Shown here piece by piece: positions 1-6,377 of a DNA stretch of 7,206 nucleotides (the stretch's first letter is position 1; each line of letters opens with the position of its first letter). The notes beneath the pieces were generated by a model. That model did no database searches. It saw only the letters and a program-made list of their open reading frames with translations, and was not told the DNA's origin. The DNA comes from Clostridia bacterium (GTDB lineage: Bacteria; Bacillota; Clostridia; DSM-8532), in the NCBI GenBank assembly GCA_026418215.1, contig JAOABT010000352.1, positions 1-7,206 of the forward strand, given 5' to 3'. The translations under genes were made by a program, and so were the position numbers.

Positions 1-17
1 ATACCATACACACCACT

Positions 18-23
18 GGGGAG
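18..23 (+). promoter_or_regulatory. Ribosome binding site of the transposase gene
   Basis: GGGGAG lies eight bases before the ATG at 32. It decides between that start and the in-frame GTG at 23, which lies inside the site. Confidence 0.6.
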
Positions 24-31
24 TGATTCGT

Positions 32-1654
32 ATGTCCTTGAACAAGAACATCAAAGTACCGTTGCCGGAGCGTGGAATCATCAAATATAAAAATAAAGGC
101 GTGACCTACGCATACTACATCACTCGCATCTACAGAAACGAAAAAGGCCAACCGACTAACGACAGGGTTTCCATCGGAAAGATTGACGAAGAGACCGGAA
201 TGCTCATCCCCAACAGAAACTATTATGAGATCTATGCCCCGGATAACGCCCAGGATAATCAAGCCACACAGCCTAAGATTGAATCCATCAAAAGCTGCGG
301 TGTAACCTATACGGTTGACGGTCTACTGAATGAGCTTGGTCTTATTGATATCATGAAGCGGAAGTTCCCAAAACATGCGGACCAAATTATTGCGTTGGCT
401 GAATACATGCTCTGCGAAGGTAATGTGATGTCTTACTACGAGGATTGGCATGACGAGGTATATCCGCACGGGAACGTAAGGCTCAGTTCCGCTGACATCA
501 GCCGCGTCTTCCAATCGATCGATTACAAAAGTAGGATGGATTTCTTCAAGACATGGATATATGCACGGAATCAGTCCGAATACATAGCCTATGATGTCAC
601 TTCCGTATCCTCCTACTCCAAGGGGATCGAGGCCCTGGAATGGGGTTATAACCGGGACAAGGAAAGTCTTCCACAGTTGAACGTAGCCATGTACTACGGC
701 CAGCAGAGCATGTTGCCCCTTTATTACTGTGTGTATCCCGGTAGCATCCCCGACAAAACGCATCTTGAGTATATGCTTCGCGACAATGAGCTGATTGGGT
801 TCAAGGGGACGAAGTATGTCATGGACAGGGGCTTTTTCACAGCGGACAATCTTAGGTTCATGACTGAGGCGGGCGCACGGTTCATCATCAGCGTGCCAAA
901 TTCAAGCCTGTTCGCTAGGGAACTGATCGACAAATACCGCTGCGAAATCGTCAACCGTTCGGAGTGCAGGCTGGGCAAGAATCTGCCTTATGCCAAGGCT
1001 GTGATCCGTGATGACTTCGGTATGCGAGTCAAGGCACACATCTACTACAATCCTGCCAAGGCCGCTGCGGAAGAGGAAATCCTGTTCGACGAGATCGAAC
1101 GGTGTGAGTGTGCGCTCGGCGAAATGACAGAGCCGCCTGCCAGAATCCTGCAATATGACCGGTATTTTAAGATCAACCGTACAAAAGAAGGCGGGCTTGG
1201 GTTCATCCGTGATACCGGAAAGATTAATGCGGTCATTTCCAGGCTCGGTTTTTTTATCATCGTCGAGACTGATTTCGAGGTATCATCACTCGATGTTCTC
1301 ATGACCTACCGCCAGAGAGATGTTGTGGAGAAATCCTTTGATGATCTTAAGAATGAACTGGATATGAAACGCCTGCACTGCCACAGCGATCAGACGGCCG
1401 AAGGGAAGATGTTCGTTGCTTTTTTCGCATTAATACTGCGTTCCTGCATGCAGAACAAGCTCAGGACATATATGGCCGAGACCGGTACAACATTTTCTTC
1501 GGTGTTGAAGGAACTTCGCAAGATTAAATACGTGCACATCAGGGAAGGGAAAAAACTCCTGTCACCTATCACGAAGAAGCAACGGGATATCCTAGATGCC
1601 TTAGGCCTATCCACGGAGGATTTCACAGTCTGGCTCGATTCTTTGTCTGTATAG
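32..1654 (+). CDS. IS1634/IS4-like family DDE transposase
   Basis: This 540-residue protein would catalyse cut-and-paste movement of its own element. The RNase H-like core is visible. The first catalytic Asp is in AYDVTS (about residue 188), the second in VMDRGFF (about 265), and the Glu in the C-terminal signature Y-(2)-R-(3)-E-(6)-K of TYRQRDVVEKSFDDLK (Tyr 426, Arg 429, Glu 433, Lys 440). Between the second Asp and the Glu lies a long insertion, as in IS4-type enzymes. The N-terminal part, with short basic stretches and the phrase RVSIGKID, matches the general look of IS1634-like transposases. I chose ATG at 32 because GGGGAG at 18-23 sits eight bases before it; a GTG at 23 in the same frame overlaps that ribosome binding site. 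The frame has no interruption and all catalytic residues are present, so the element may be active. The exact IS family is from memory of motifs, not a search. Confidence 0.9.
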   Translation: MSLNKNIKVPLPERGIIKYKNKGVTYAYYITRIYRNEKGQPTNDRVSIGKIDEETGMLIPNRNYYEIYAPDNAQDNQATQPKIESIKSCGVTYTVDGLLNELGLIDIMKRKFPKHADQIIALAEYMLCEGNVMSYYEDWHDEVYPHGNVRLSSADISRVFQSIDYKSRMDFFKTWIYARNQSEYIAYDVTSVSSYSKGIEALEWGYNRDKESLPQLNVAMYYGQQSMLPLYYCVYPGSIPDKTHLEYMLRDNELIGFKGTKYVMDRGFFTADNLRFMTEAGARFIISVPNSSLFARELIDKYRCEIVNRSECRLGKNLPYAKAVIRDDFGMRVKAHIYYNPAKAAAEEEILFDEIERCECALGEMTEPPARILQYDRYFKINRTKEGGLGFIRDTGKINAVISRLGFFIIVETDFEVSSLDVLMTYRQRDVVEKSFDDLKNELDMKRLHCHSDQTAEGKMFVAFFALILRSCMQNKLRTYMAETGTTFSSVLKELRKIKYVHIREGKKLLSPITKKQRDILDALGLSTEDFTVWLDSLSV

Positions 1655-1725
1655 TATAATTTCGCGGGAGTTTAGGATGCAAGTAAAACATGATAGCTTA
1701 CACCGCTTCATAGAGCAGATTTCAG

Positions 1726-1745
1726 ATACAGTCTTATACAGTCTT
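1726..1745. repeat. Two tandem copies of a 10-bp unit
   Basis: ATACAGTCTT occurs twice head to tail with no mismatch, in the non-coding stretch between the transposase gene and cwlD. It lies just left of the long hairpin. No function is evident. Confidence 0.7.
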
Positions 1746-1753
1746 AATAACAA

Positions 1754-1808
1754 GCTGGCCCCCAGGATATAGGACTTGCTTACAAAGTCCAATATCTTGA
1801 GGGCCAGC
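1754..1808. repeat. Long imperfect inverted repeat, 24-bp arms
   Basis: Arms at 1754-1777 and 1785-1808 start and end with GCTGGCCC / GGGCCAGC and enclose a 7-base loop. By hand count 21 of 24 positions pair, one more is a G-U wobble when read as + strand RNA, and the remaining two are mismatches. No T-run follows on either strand, so it is not a standard intrinsic terminator. It lies between the transposase stop and the second candidate right end of the IS, so it could be a structure inside the element that blocks transcription or translation entering it. It could also be an older small repeat. Confidence 0.75.
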
Positions 1809-1857
1809 CGTCCCCTAAAATACCCATCGATTATGTCAAAATTCGACATAATACGAC

Positions 1858-1899
1858 AAAAAGCATTCTAGCATACCCGCCTTCATGATGGCAAGAATG
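1858..1899 (-). terminator. Possible intrinsic terminator of cwlD
   Basis: Read on the minus strand a few bases after the cwlD stop, CATTCT (1899-1894) can pair with AGAATG (1869-1864). A small inner GCC/GGC stem lies between them, and CTTTTTG follows. The stem is short and asymmetric, so the call rests mainly on position and the run of five T. Confidence 0.4.
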
Positions 1900-1907
1900 A
1901 AATGAAT

Positions 1908-2654
1908 TTATTGTATATTTTTCTTCTCGCCTGACAGATAGTTTACGGTTCCCTCGGCAATAGCCAAAGCAAGTTCGTTTTGAAAGCTATCTTGAGTAAG
2001 CAGCCGTCGTTCGGCGGAGTTCGAGATATAGGCAGTCTCAATTATAACACCGGGGATATCGGTATGCGTAAGAAGATGGAACCGACCTTTTAAGGGATTG
2101 TGGCAGGTACGGCTGCCCCCATCAACAGGAATGTTGTTTAATGCTCTCTGAATGCTTAGCGCAAGCTCCTTGCTTTGTTCTATTTTGTCACCGTAAAAAA
2201 CTACAGAGCCATCTGCCTTCGAGTTATCTGCATTACTGTTGACGTGAATGCTTAAGAAAAGCTGGGCCTTGCTTTGATTGATGATATGGGACCTGGCAAT
2301 TAAGTCACGCCTGTGCCTTCCGGCAGAAGAATCATCCAGTTTATCGAGGGAGATGTCCTCCTTTCGAGTCATGATGACGGTATAACCCTTATTCTCCAGG
2401 GCTTGCATAAGCTTTTTTGAGATTGAAAGTGTCAGATCCTTTTCTAATATGCCTTCTCGATTGGCCCCGCCGTCCCCCCCGCCATGCCCGGGATCTACCA
2501 CGATTACGCCATTCATGGGGTCAACGAACGTATTGGCAGGAGTATGAGAAAGGTAATAGCCTAATGAATATAGTGAAAGAGCGGCAAATGCCACAAAAAA
2601 CGTACCCAGGAGCAAAAGCTTTCTAGGCATAACAAGAACAAAAAGACGTTTCAT
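1908..2654 (-). CDS. cwlD: N-acetylmuramoyl-L-alanine amidase CwlD (germination-type)
   Basis: This is a zinc amidase of the Amidase_3 family, 248 residues. It cleaves the bond between muramic acid and the stem peptide. In spore formers CwlD does this in cortex peptidoglycan as the first step to muramic-delta-lactam, which germination enzymes need. Residues about 11-33 form one hydrophobic membrane anchor or uncleaved signal, followed by the catalytic domain to the end. Visible motifs are VDPGHGG (zinc His, about 57), EKDLTLSISKKL (zinc Glu, about 71), LSIHVNSN (zinc His, about 137) and VIIETAYISNSAE (catalytic Glu, about 206). The ATG is preceded by GGAG at seven bases. It is transcribed alone or with the FMN_bind gene 195 bases upstream. 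The assignment to CwlD over another Amidase_3 protein rests on length, single anchor and absence of extra wall-binding domains. Confidence 0.87.
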   Translation of the reverse strand: MKRLFVLVMPRKLLLLGTFFVAFAALSLYSLGYYLSHTPANTFVDPMNGVIVVDPGHGGGDGGANREGILEKDLTLSISKKLMQALENKGYTVIMTRKEDISLDKLDDSSAGRHRRDLIARSHIINQSKAQLFLSIHVNSNADNSKADGSVVFYGDKIEQSKELALSIQRALNNIPVDGGSRTCHNPLKGRFHLLTHTDIPGVIIETAYISNSAERRLLTQDSFQNELALAIAEGTVNYLSGEKKNIQ

Positions 2655-2843
2655 GAGTTAACTCCAAGAGGTGTCTATCAGCATAATCTTATTCCCGGGC
2701 TGATGCATCTATGTGGAAAGGTGGCTTTACTCTACTTTGGCTTAATTTGACTACCGTTTCGTGTTATTCATATTCTCACTGGTATCGCTCTTTATCGCGT
2801 TTCTGGTTCATGTCCTTTCAAGAAAGCAGCGTCAATCGGGCGA

Positions 2844-2859
2844 TGGCGATTAATCGCCA
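2844..2859. repeat. Perfect 16-bp palindrome over a stop codon
   Basis: TGGCGATTAATCGCCA is its own reverse complement. The TAA stop of the FMN_bind gene sits at its centre. With a G-U and a G-C pair outside, the transcript could form an eight-pair stem with a TTAA loop. No T-run follows directly, so this is at most a Rho-independent terminator of poor quality. It could also be an mRNA 3'-end protecting hairpin. Confidence 0.6.
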
Positions 2860-3767
2860 CCGCTCGGCTTCTTGCCGCTTAGAGCATTTTCTACGGCCTG
2901 CATATAGGCCTTGCTAGTGGTTGTTGCTCCTGTTATGGCGTCCGTATTGGCGTTTTGGTCACGGATAATCTTGCTGAATACCCCTTCGGCGTAGGTCGCG
3001 TAGGGGCTTTTTCTTGGGTCGATGGATTCTATTTTAACAATTTTATGATCGGCTACCTCCACACGCACCTTATACACATAATTTCCCACATTAGCCTCTC
3101 CGTAATAGGTTCCGTTATCAAGCCCGCTCAGTTGAGTGTCCGAGATGGTGGTCTGACGTATTTTGTTTAGGTTTATGGATTGTGCGATGGGCATTGAAAG
3201 TGTCACCAGGAGAATGGGAATGAGCCATAGGACGAGCTTGCCTTTATTGATCCGGCGTTTTTCCTGCCGCTTGCCCCAGGGCTTGAAAATAGATAGTGCG
3301 CCGGCGGCCAGCATGAGGAACAGCTCGATGCAGACGAAAACGAGAGCCTTTTGTTCAAAGAGCGCATATTCGTTTTTCATGGTTGTGCTATTGAAGCCTG
3401 CATCAGAAAGGGAGGTCATTCCGCTTAGAGAGGGGCCGAGGCCCACCCAGGTTACAGCGAAAAGCATCATCACAATGAGCCATTTCATAAGAATCCAGTG
3501 GTATTTCAAAATGCCCCATTCGGTAAAAAGCTCATATATCAGAGAGGTTCCAATAAGTACAAAAGAACAAACCGTTACAACATTCATAAAGATCTTAAGT
3601 ATTGTGTAATCAAGTGTAAAGACGTCGGTTCCGGTGCCGGGGTTCAGCTTGATAAGCAGAAGGGCAAGAATAGCTAGGAGACTTCCGAGGGTTCCGGCGA
3701 TAGAAAGAATGTGTACAAGCTTAAGACACTTCTTGAAAAAGGGATTCAGCATAAGCTCCTTGTTCAT
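2850..3767 (-). CDS. Membrane protein with C-terminal FMN_bind domain
   Basis: The protein is 305 residues. The N-terminal part has about five hydrophobic spans (roughly 19-40, 58-80, 92-111, 141-161 and 178-196). It resembles the DUF2269-like type of small integral membrane protein, with VHILS near residue 19 and KYHW near residue 90. The C-terminal part (about 215-298) is an FMN_bind domain. It starts with DNGTYYGEA and ends with the flavin attachment motif DAITGATTTS. In this family FMN is linked by ApbE to the Thr of the GAT triplet, here Thr 282. The flavin domain is expected outside the membrane, suggesting electron transfer to or from an extracytoplasmic partner. GAGGT lies seven bases before the ATG. 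An internal Met at residue 6 has AAGGAG too close to be preferred. No ApbE gene is in the window. The domain call is firm; redox partner and substrate are unknown. Confidence 0.85.
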   Translation of the reverse strand: MNKELMLNPFFKKCLKLVHILSIAGTLGSLLAILALLLIKLNPGTGTDVFTLDYTILKIFMNVVTVCSFVLIGTSLIYELFTEWGILKYHWILMKWLIVMMLFAVTWVGLGPSLSGMTSLSDAGFNSTTMKNEYALFEQKALVFVCIELFLMLAAGALSIFKPWGKRQEKRRINKGKLVLWLIPILLVTLSMPIAQSINLNKIRQTTISDTQLSGLDNGTYYGEANVGNYVYKVRVEVADHKIVKIESIDPRKSPYATYAEGVFSKIIRDQNANTDAITGATTTSKAYMQAVENALSGKKPSGGD

Positions 3768-3846
3768 ATGAATGACCTCGCATTTCTTTAGGATTAAGCC
3801 TATTCTAACGCCTTAAGACCTTGTAAGAAATCGAGTGAAAGTATGA

Positions 3847-3894
3847 TTTTAGGCTTGATATGTCTATGATACTTTTGTATGAGAAAGGCTAAAA
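3847..3894. repeat. Inverted repeat in the LuxR gene / FMN_bind gene gap
   Basis: TTTTAGGCTT (3847-3856) and AAGGCTAAAA (3885-3894) pair at nine of ten positions around a 28-base centre. The centre itself contains ATAC-TTTT-GTAT. It lies in the 155-base stretch upstream of the FMN_bind gene. It could be an operator or an RNA stem after the LuxR gene, but no T-run follows it. Confidence 0.5.
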
Positions 3895-3922
3895 CCATTA
3901 CGTTCAGACACTTGTGGAGATT

Positions 3923-4849
3923 CTAGCTTTGTCGATCACGCATCAGGTTCAAAAGTTCCATTTTGCTGCTCACACCGGTTTTCTGATAGATATTATAGAC
4001 GTGTCTTTTGGTGGTAGACAGGGAGATGTGAAGAGCCTCACAGATAGCGTTATAGCTTGAGCCGCTTATTAGTAGCTCTATGACTTCTTTTTCACGTGCT
4101 GTTATTTTGTAGGTCTCATAGAAGGCTTGACTATCAGTTATGGTTGCAGCATGGGGCGCAGGCTCTCCTCTTTCCTCGAAATAACCCTTGAAGGTTTTAT
4201 AGCCATAGAGCACGATAAGGCCATTAAGTGAGAGAAAGAAAAGGGGGACGGATAGGATGCCATAGGGAAAATGGGGGCCAATGACAGGCATTTTCTCAAT
4301 AAAAATATCCAGCAGAAGATAAGGAATAAAGACGATCATCAGGCGGGTAAAGGCTCGTACAAAAGCCAGCTTGTCCGCTGTTGTGCTTGTTTTAAGTCTG
4401 TAGGCCTGGATCAGCATGTAAGAGAAGGAGGCTAGCAGGCTCATGCTTGCCATGGCCACGAATATAAGCTTAAGGGGTACTAACTCATATAAAATGTAAA
4501 GCACCGGTTGAGCAATTGAAAGCGCAACGAAGAAACGATGGGCTTTTTGGGGTATGGTTTGCAGGAAAAAGCTGTGGGATAGATGAGGCAGAAAATAGAT
4601 GCAAAGCGTACAGCCAATAACGCCCAGCAAACGGTCCATACTGCTTAAGAAATAGCCTTGAAGGCTGTTAACCAGAAGATAGGAATCGATGGTCTGTGAA
4701 ACAAGAATTAAGGTTAAAGAAAATAAGGCCCATGCCAAATGCCTGGTCCAGGAAAGCCGTGTTCTTAGATAAATGAATAAGGACAAAAGATTACCGCCCA
4801 CGGCCACTAATAATGCAAGGATGTTCACCAAGAAGAAAACATGCTTCAT
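3923..4849 (-). CDS. Seven-span membrane protein with C-terminal LuxR-type HTH domain
   Basis: The protein is 308 residues. The first 220 are strongly hydrophobic, with about seven membrane segments (near 5-27, 37-59, 72-92, 106-124, 126-148, 167-184, 196-216). A short polar linker follows. The last 60 residues form a LuxR/GerE DNA-binding domain: ITAREKEVIELLISG starts it, then AICEALHISLSTTKRHVYNIYQKTGV gives the scaffold and recognition helices. The most likely role is a membrane-tethered transcription factor that senses something in or across the membrane. There is no receiver domain, so it is not a standard response regulator. No Shine-Dalgarno sequence precedes the ATG; a consensus promoter places the transcript start at the A of that ATG. 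Downstream in the same direction lies the FMN_bind gene, and divergently the cyclase gene; both are candidate targets by position only. Confidence 0.85.
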   Translation of the reverse strand: MKHVFFLVNILALLVAVGGNLLSLFIYLRTRLSWTRHLAWALFSLTLILVSQTIDSYLLVNSLQGYFLSSMDRLLGVIGCTLCIYFLPHLSHSFFLQTIPQKAHRFFVALSIAQPVLYILYELVPLKLIFVAMASMSLLASFSYMLIQAYRLKTSTTADKLAFVRAFTRLMIVFIPYLLLDIFIEKMPVIGPHFPYGILSVPLFFLSLNGLIVLYGYKTFKGYFEERGEPAPHAATITDSQAFYETYKITAREKEVIELLISGSSYNAICEALHISLSTTKRHVYNIYQKTGVSSKMELLNLMRDRQS

Positions 4850-4855
4850 AAAACC

Positions 4856-4884
4856 ATTATATAGGCCGGAGTTTTCCTTTTCAA
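4856..4884 (-). promoter_or_regulatory. Sigma-A promoter of the LuxR-type gene, predicting a leaderless mRNA
   Basis: On the minus strand, TTGAAA (4884-4879) and TATAAT (4861-4856) are separated by 17 bases. Six bases (GGTTTT) then lead to the ATG whose A is at 4849. With the usual distance from the -10 box, the A of the start codon is the expected first transcribed base. The absence of any Shine-Dalgarno sequence agrees with this. Confidence 0.75.
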
Positions 4885-4909
4885 TCGGGTCAACGGTGTT
4901 AAATACAGG

Positions 4910-4928
4910 GTGATAATGGGTAAATCAC
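4910..4928. promoter_or_regulatory. Possible operator: GTGAT-N9-ATCAC
   Basis: A perfect 5-bp inverted repeat lies in the 111-base gap between the divergent LuxR and cyclase genes. It overlaps a possible -10 box (GATAAT, 4912-4917) that has no good -35 partner. Short repeats like this occur by chance, so support is weak. Confidence 0.25.
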
Positions 4929-4944
4929 TATCAAAAATCCGCAG

Positions 4945-4949
4945 GGAGG
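4945..4949 (+). promoter_or_regulatory. Ribosome binding site of the cyclase N-terminal frame
   Basis: GGAGG lies eleven bases before the ATG at 4961, rather far but strong. A closer ATG at 4951 leaves only one base of spacing and opens just seven codons. Confidence 0.55.
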
Positions 4950-4960
4950 TATGACCGCAG

Positions 4961-5683
4961 ATGCACTTAAATGATGACAGAATCGCACTTCGGAATTTCT
5001 TCCTGTCAGCAGGGCAGGAGGAACACCCAGTTAAGAAATACCGCTATGCGGCCAAAATGAGGCTGCTTTTCATCATACCTGTGTTGTTCGGCTTTACCTT
5101 TTTATCTATGCTAAGTGCCCTAAAAGAAACGTCGGACATAACGAAATTTAAGACGCTGATTTCTCTTTGGGGCGGTATCGCTGCTGTTTATATTTCTATC
5201 AATATAGGGTCGCTTCTTTCTAAAAGAACCCGATTGATGCTGGTTTTTTCATATGCAAGCATTGTGGCAGAGCTTCTGACCAATGAAATCATCATCTATA
5301 TGACAGGGCTTGTCATTTCGCATGCGTTTATCTTCATCGTGCTTTCCATTGCTTTATACCGTGTCTTTTTCGATTACTGCCACAGCCTTGTTTCGGTTAT
5401 AACAAGCTTGACTGTTCATCTGGTTGTTATGGGGGGTTACATGTCCGGCAGGCTCCCGCTGCCGCCTGCTACAAAGCTGATGCTCTGGCCCGAATATACT
5501 TTTCAGGCCGTTGCTAACTTTACCATTGCAGTTGTTTTGGGAATTGTCCTTACCTTTTTTGTTATCAATCTTGGCATGAACCAGATTTATCTTCTGCGCC
5601 AGGCGGTCATAGAAAACTGGAGCAAGGACTTGGCTTGCCTTGAGCGCTACTCAAGGGCTGTGGCGGCTTGCTCATCAGCTTAA
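4961..5683 (+). CDS. Six-span membrane sensor half of a split diguanylate cyclase
   Basis: The frame encodes 240 residues. After a polar start come about six hydrophobic segments (roughly 33-53, 66-86, 91-110, 112-136, 140-160, 182-205), in the manner of MASE-type sensor modules. A helical linker follows (LLRQAVIENWSKDLACLERY, residues 211-230), and the tail SRAVAACSSA ends at TAA. The tail resembles the first helix of a GAF domain, but no GAF core follows. The next frame carries the GGDEF domain, offset by +1. I read the two as parts of one former gene; by itself this half would be a membrane protein with no output domain. The start at 4961 is supported by GGAGG eleven bases upstream. The exact sensor family is not recognised. 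Confidence 0.75.
   Translation: MHLNDDRIALRNFFLSAGQEEHPVKKYRYAAKMRLLFIIPVLFGFTFLSMLSALKETSDITKFKTLISLWGGIAAVYISINIGSLLSKRTRLMLVFSYASIVAELLTNEIIIYMTGLVISHAFIFIVLSIALYRVFFDYCHSLVSVITSLTVHLVVMGGYMSGRLPLPPATKLMLWPEYTFQAVANFTIAVVLGIVLTFFVINLGMNQIYLLRQAVIENWSKDLACLERYSRAVAACSSA
5613..5683 (+). other. Frame break between sensor and cyclase halves
   Basis: Both frames are open across this stretch. Going from the first to the second needs one base skipped or two bases re-read. GGCTTGC occurs twice (5632-5638 and 5665-5671) and could mark a past recombination between short repeats. No classical slippery site was recognised. A sequencing error of one base would look the same. Confidence 0.6.
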
Positions 5684-5684
5684 A

Positions 5685-6239
5685 ATGGTCGAAACCATTG
5701 CCGAAAATGCGGGAACAGCGCTTTCAAGCCTGGAACGTATCACGAAGGAGCGCCAAAAAGCAAATACTGACGGTTTGACGGGCCTATTCAACAAACGCTA
5801 TTTCCTCGAACGCTGGGAATCGGAAGTGCAAAAGGCACTCGAGAATCAAAGGCCCGTTTCAATAGCCATATTTGATATTGACCATTTCAAAAGCTATAAT
5901 GATACCTTTGGTCATGTTGAAGGCGAAGGTCTTTTAAAGCTCGTGGCCCACCCCATTGCAGGCTCTGTTAGGCCCAGTGACGTTGTTGCCAGATTCGGCG
6001 GTGAGGAATTTGTTGTCATCCTTACCAACACATCGGTTGAGGCTGGCTGTACCGTGGCAGAAAGAGTACGCGCCGCTGTTGAGTCCCTCAAGGGGGCAGA
6101 GGTTCTGAGGCCTGTTACCGTCTCGGGAGGCGTTGCTTCATGTCCCCATGACGCAGTAGATGCCAAGCTCGTTCTGGAGCAGGCTGATAAAAAGCTCTAT
6201 CACGCCAAGCAATCAGGAAGGAATCGTGTTAGTGTATAG
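5685..6239 (+). CDS. GGDEF-domain diguanylate cyclase half
   Basis: This part carries a full GGDEF domain that makes cyclic di-GMP from two GTP. The motifs, in order, are NTDGLTGLFNKRYF, the metal-binding FDIDHFKSYNDTFGH, and the signature GGEEF (codons at 5997-6011). The inhibitory I-site RPSD (codons at 5970-5981) is exactly five residues before GGEEF. The end, ADKKLYHAKQSGRNRV, is the usual C-terminus. The helix MVETIAENAGTALSSLERI ahead of it looks like the last helix of a GAF domain. The ATG at 5685 lies one base after the TAA of the preceding frame (TAA-A-ATG), which would suit reinitiation. A TTG at 5640 with AAGGA eleven bases upstream is the alternative start, and the frame stays open back to 5613. 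The catalytic residues look intact, so activity is possible if it is translated; without the membrane half it would be cytosolic and unsensed. Confidence 0.85.
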   Translation: MVETIAENAGTALSSLERITKERQKANTDGLTGLFNKRYFLERWESEVQKALENQRPVSIAIFDIDHFKSYNDTFGHVEGEGLLKLVAHPIAGSVRPSDVVARFGGEEFVVILTNTSVEAGCTVAERVRAAVESLKGAEVLRPVTVSGGVASCPHDAVDAKLVLEQADKKLYHAKQSGRNRVSV

Positions 6240-6271
6240 ATCACCCTTTTAGGGATCATACGTAGGACTTT

Positions 6272-6333
6272 GATGAGGCTTAATCGGGATGAGGCTTTAG
6301 GCGGGATACAAGGCTCAAGGCTCATCCTTTCAT
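6272..6333. repeat. Short imperfect direct repeats and a hairpin in the gap before smpB
   Basis: GATGAGGCTT occurs at 6272-6281 and 6288-6297. AAGGCTC occurs twice in tandem at 6310-6323. GGATGAG near 6287-6293 can pair with CTCATCC near 6321-6327 around a small inner stem, with a short T-run after it. It lies downstream of the cyclase stop and may be a weak terminator or a decayed repeat. Confidence 0.35.
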
Positions 6334-6377
6334 CTATAAGGTCACTTTAAGCTGAATGGGTAATAGACCGCGGCGTG

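Larger units (their letters stand above)
1..1860 (+). mobile_element. Insertion sequence, IS1634/IS4-like DDE group, left end outside window
   Basis: The intact DDE transposase gene identifies this as an insertion sequence. Only 31 bases precede its start codon, so the left terminal inverted repeat is probably cut off and the inverted repeats cannot be matched. The right end is uncertain. One candidate is just after the gene, around 1655-1680 (TTTCGCGGGAGTTTAGGA). The other is around 1858, where the minus strand begins TGTCGTATTATGTCG and carries an internal inverted repeat (TTATGTC / GACATAA at 1831-1837 and 1845-1851). The second candidate would place the insertion in the T-run of the probable cwlD terminator, harming no gene. 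The presence of an IS is firm; the end coordinate is inference. Confidence 0.7.

Noticed and set aside
323..1626. Several minus-strand open frames inside the transposase gene
   Set aside because: They are antisense shadows of a clear DDE transposase, with no domain signature.
1754..1808. Integron attC-like site
   Set aside because: The size and hairpin fit loosely, but the core RYYYAAC and GTTRRRY boxes are missing and there is no integrase or cassette.
1607..1849. Minus-strand open frame of 80 codons between the transposase and cwlD
   Set aside because: It overlaps the transposase end, has no ribosome binding site, and is built from the long inverted repeat and the IS tail. It resembles no family I know.
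2655..2849. Sporulation sigma factor promoter (SigE or SigG) for cwlD
   Set aside because: Partial boxes such as GAATATG and TGAATA occur, but no matching -10 element stands at the right distance.
2417..3609. Plus-strand open frames opposite cwlD and the FMN_bind gene
   Set aside because: They are antisense to well-supported genes, with no recognisable motif.
4951..4974. Seven-codon leader peptide before the cyclase gene
   Set aside because: Its ATG is only one base from the Shine-Dalgarno sequence, and it has no regulatory codons or following terminator.
5912..6166. Minus-strand open frame inside the GGDEF domain
   Set aside because: It is opposite the conserved GGDEF motifs and is a shadow.
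6240..6377. Riboswitch, including a cyclic di-GMP type, after the cyclase gene
   Set aside because: The conserved aptamer bases are not present; only short repeats and a weak hairpin are seen.
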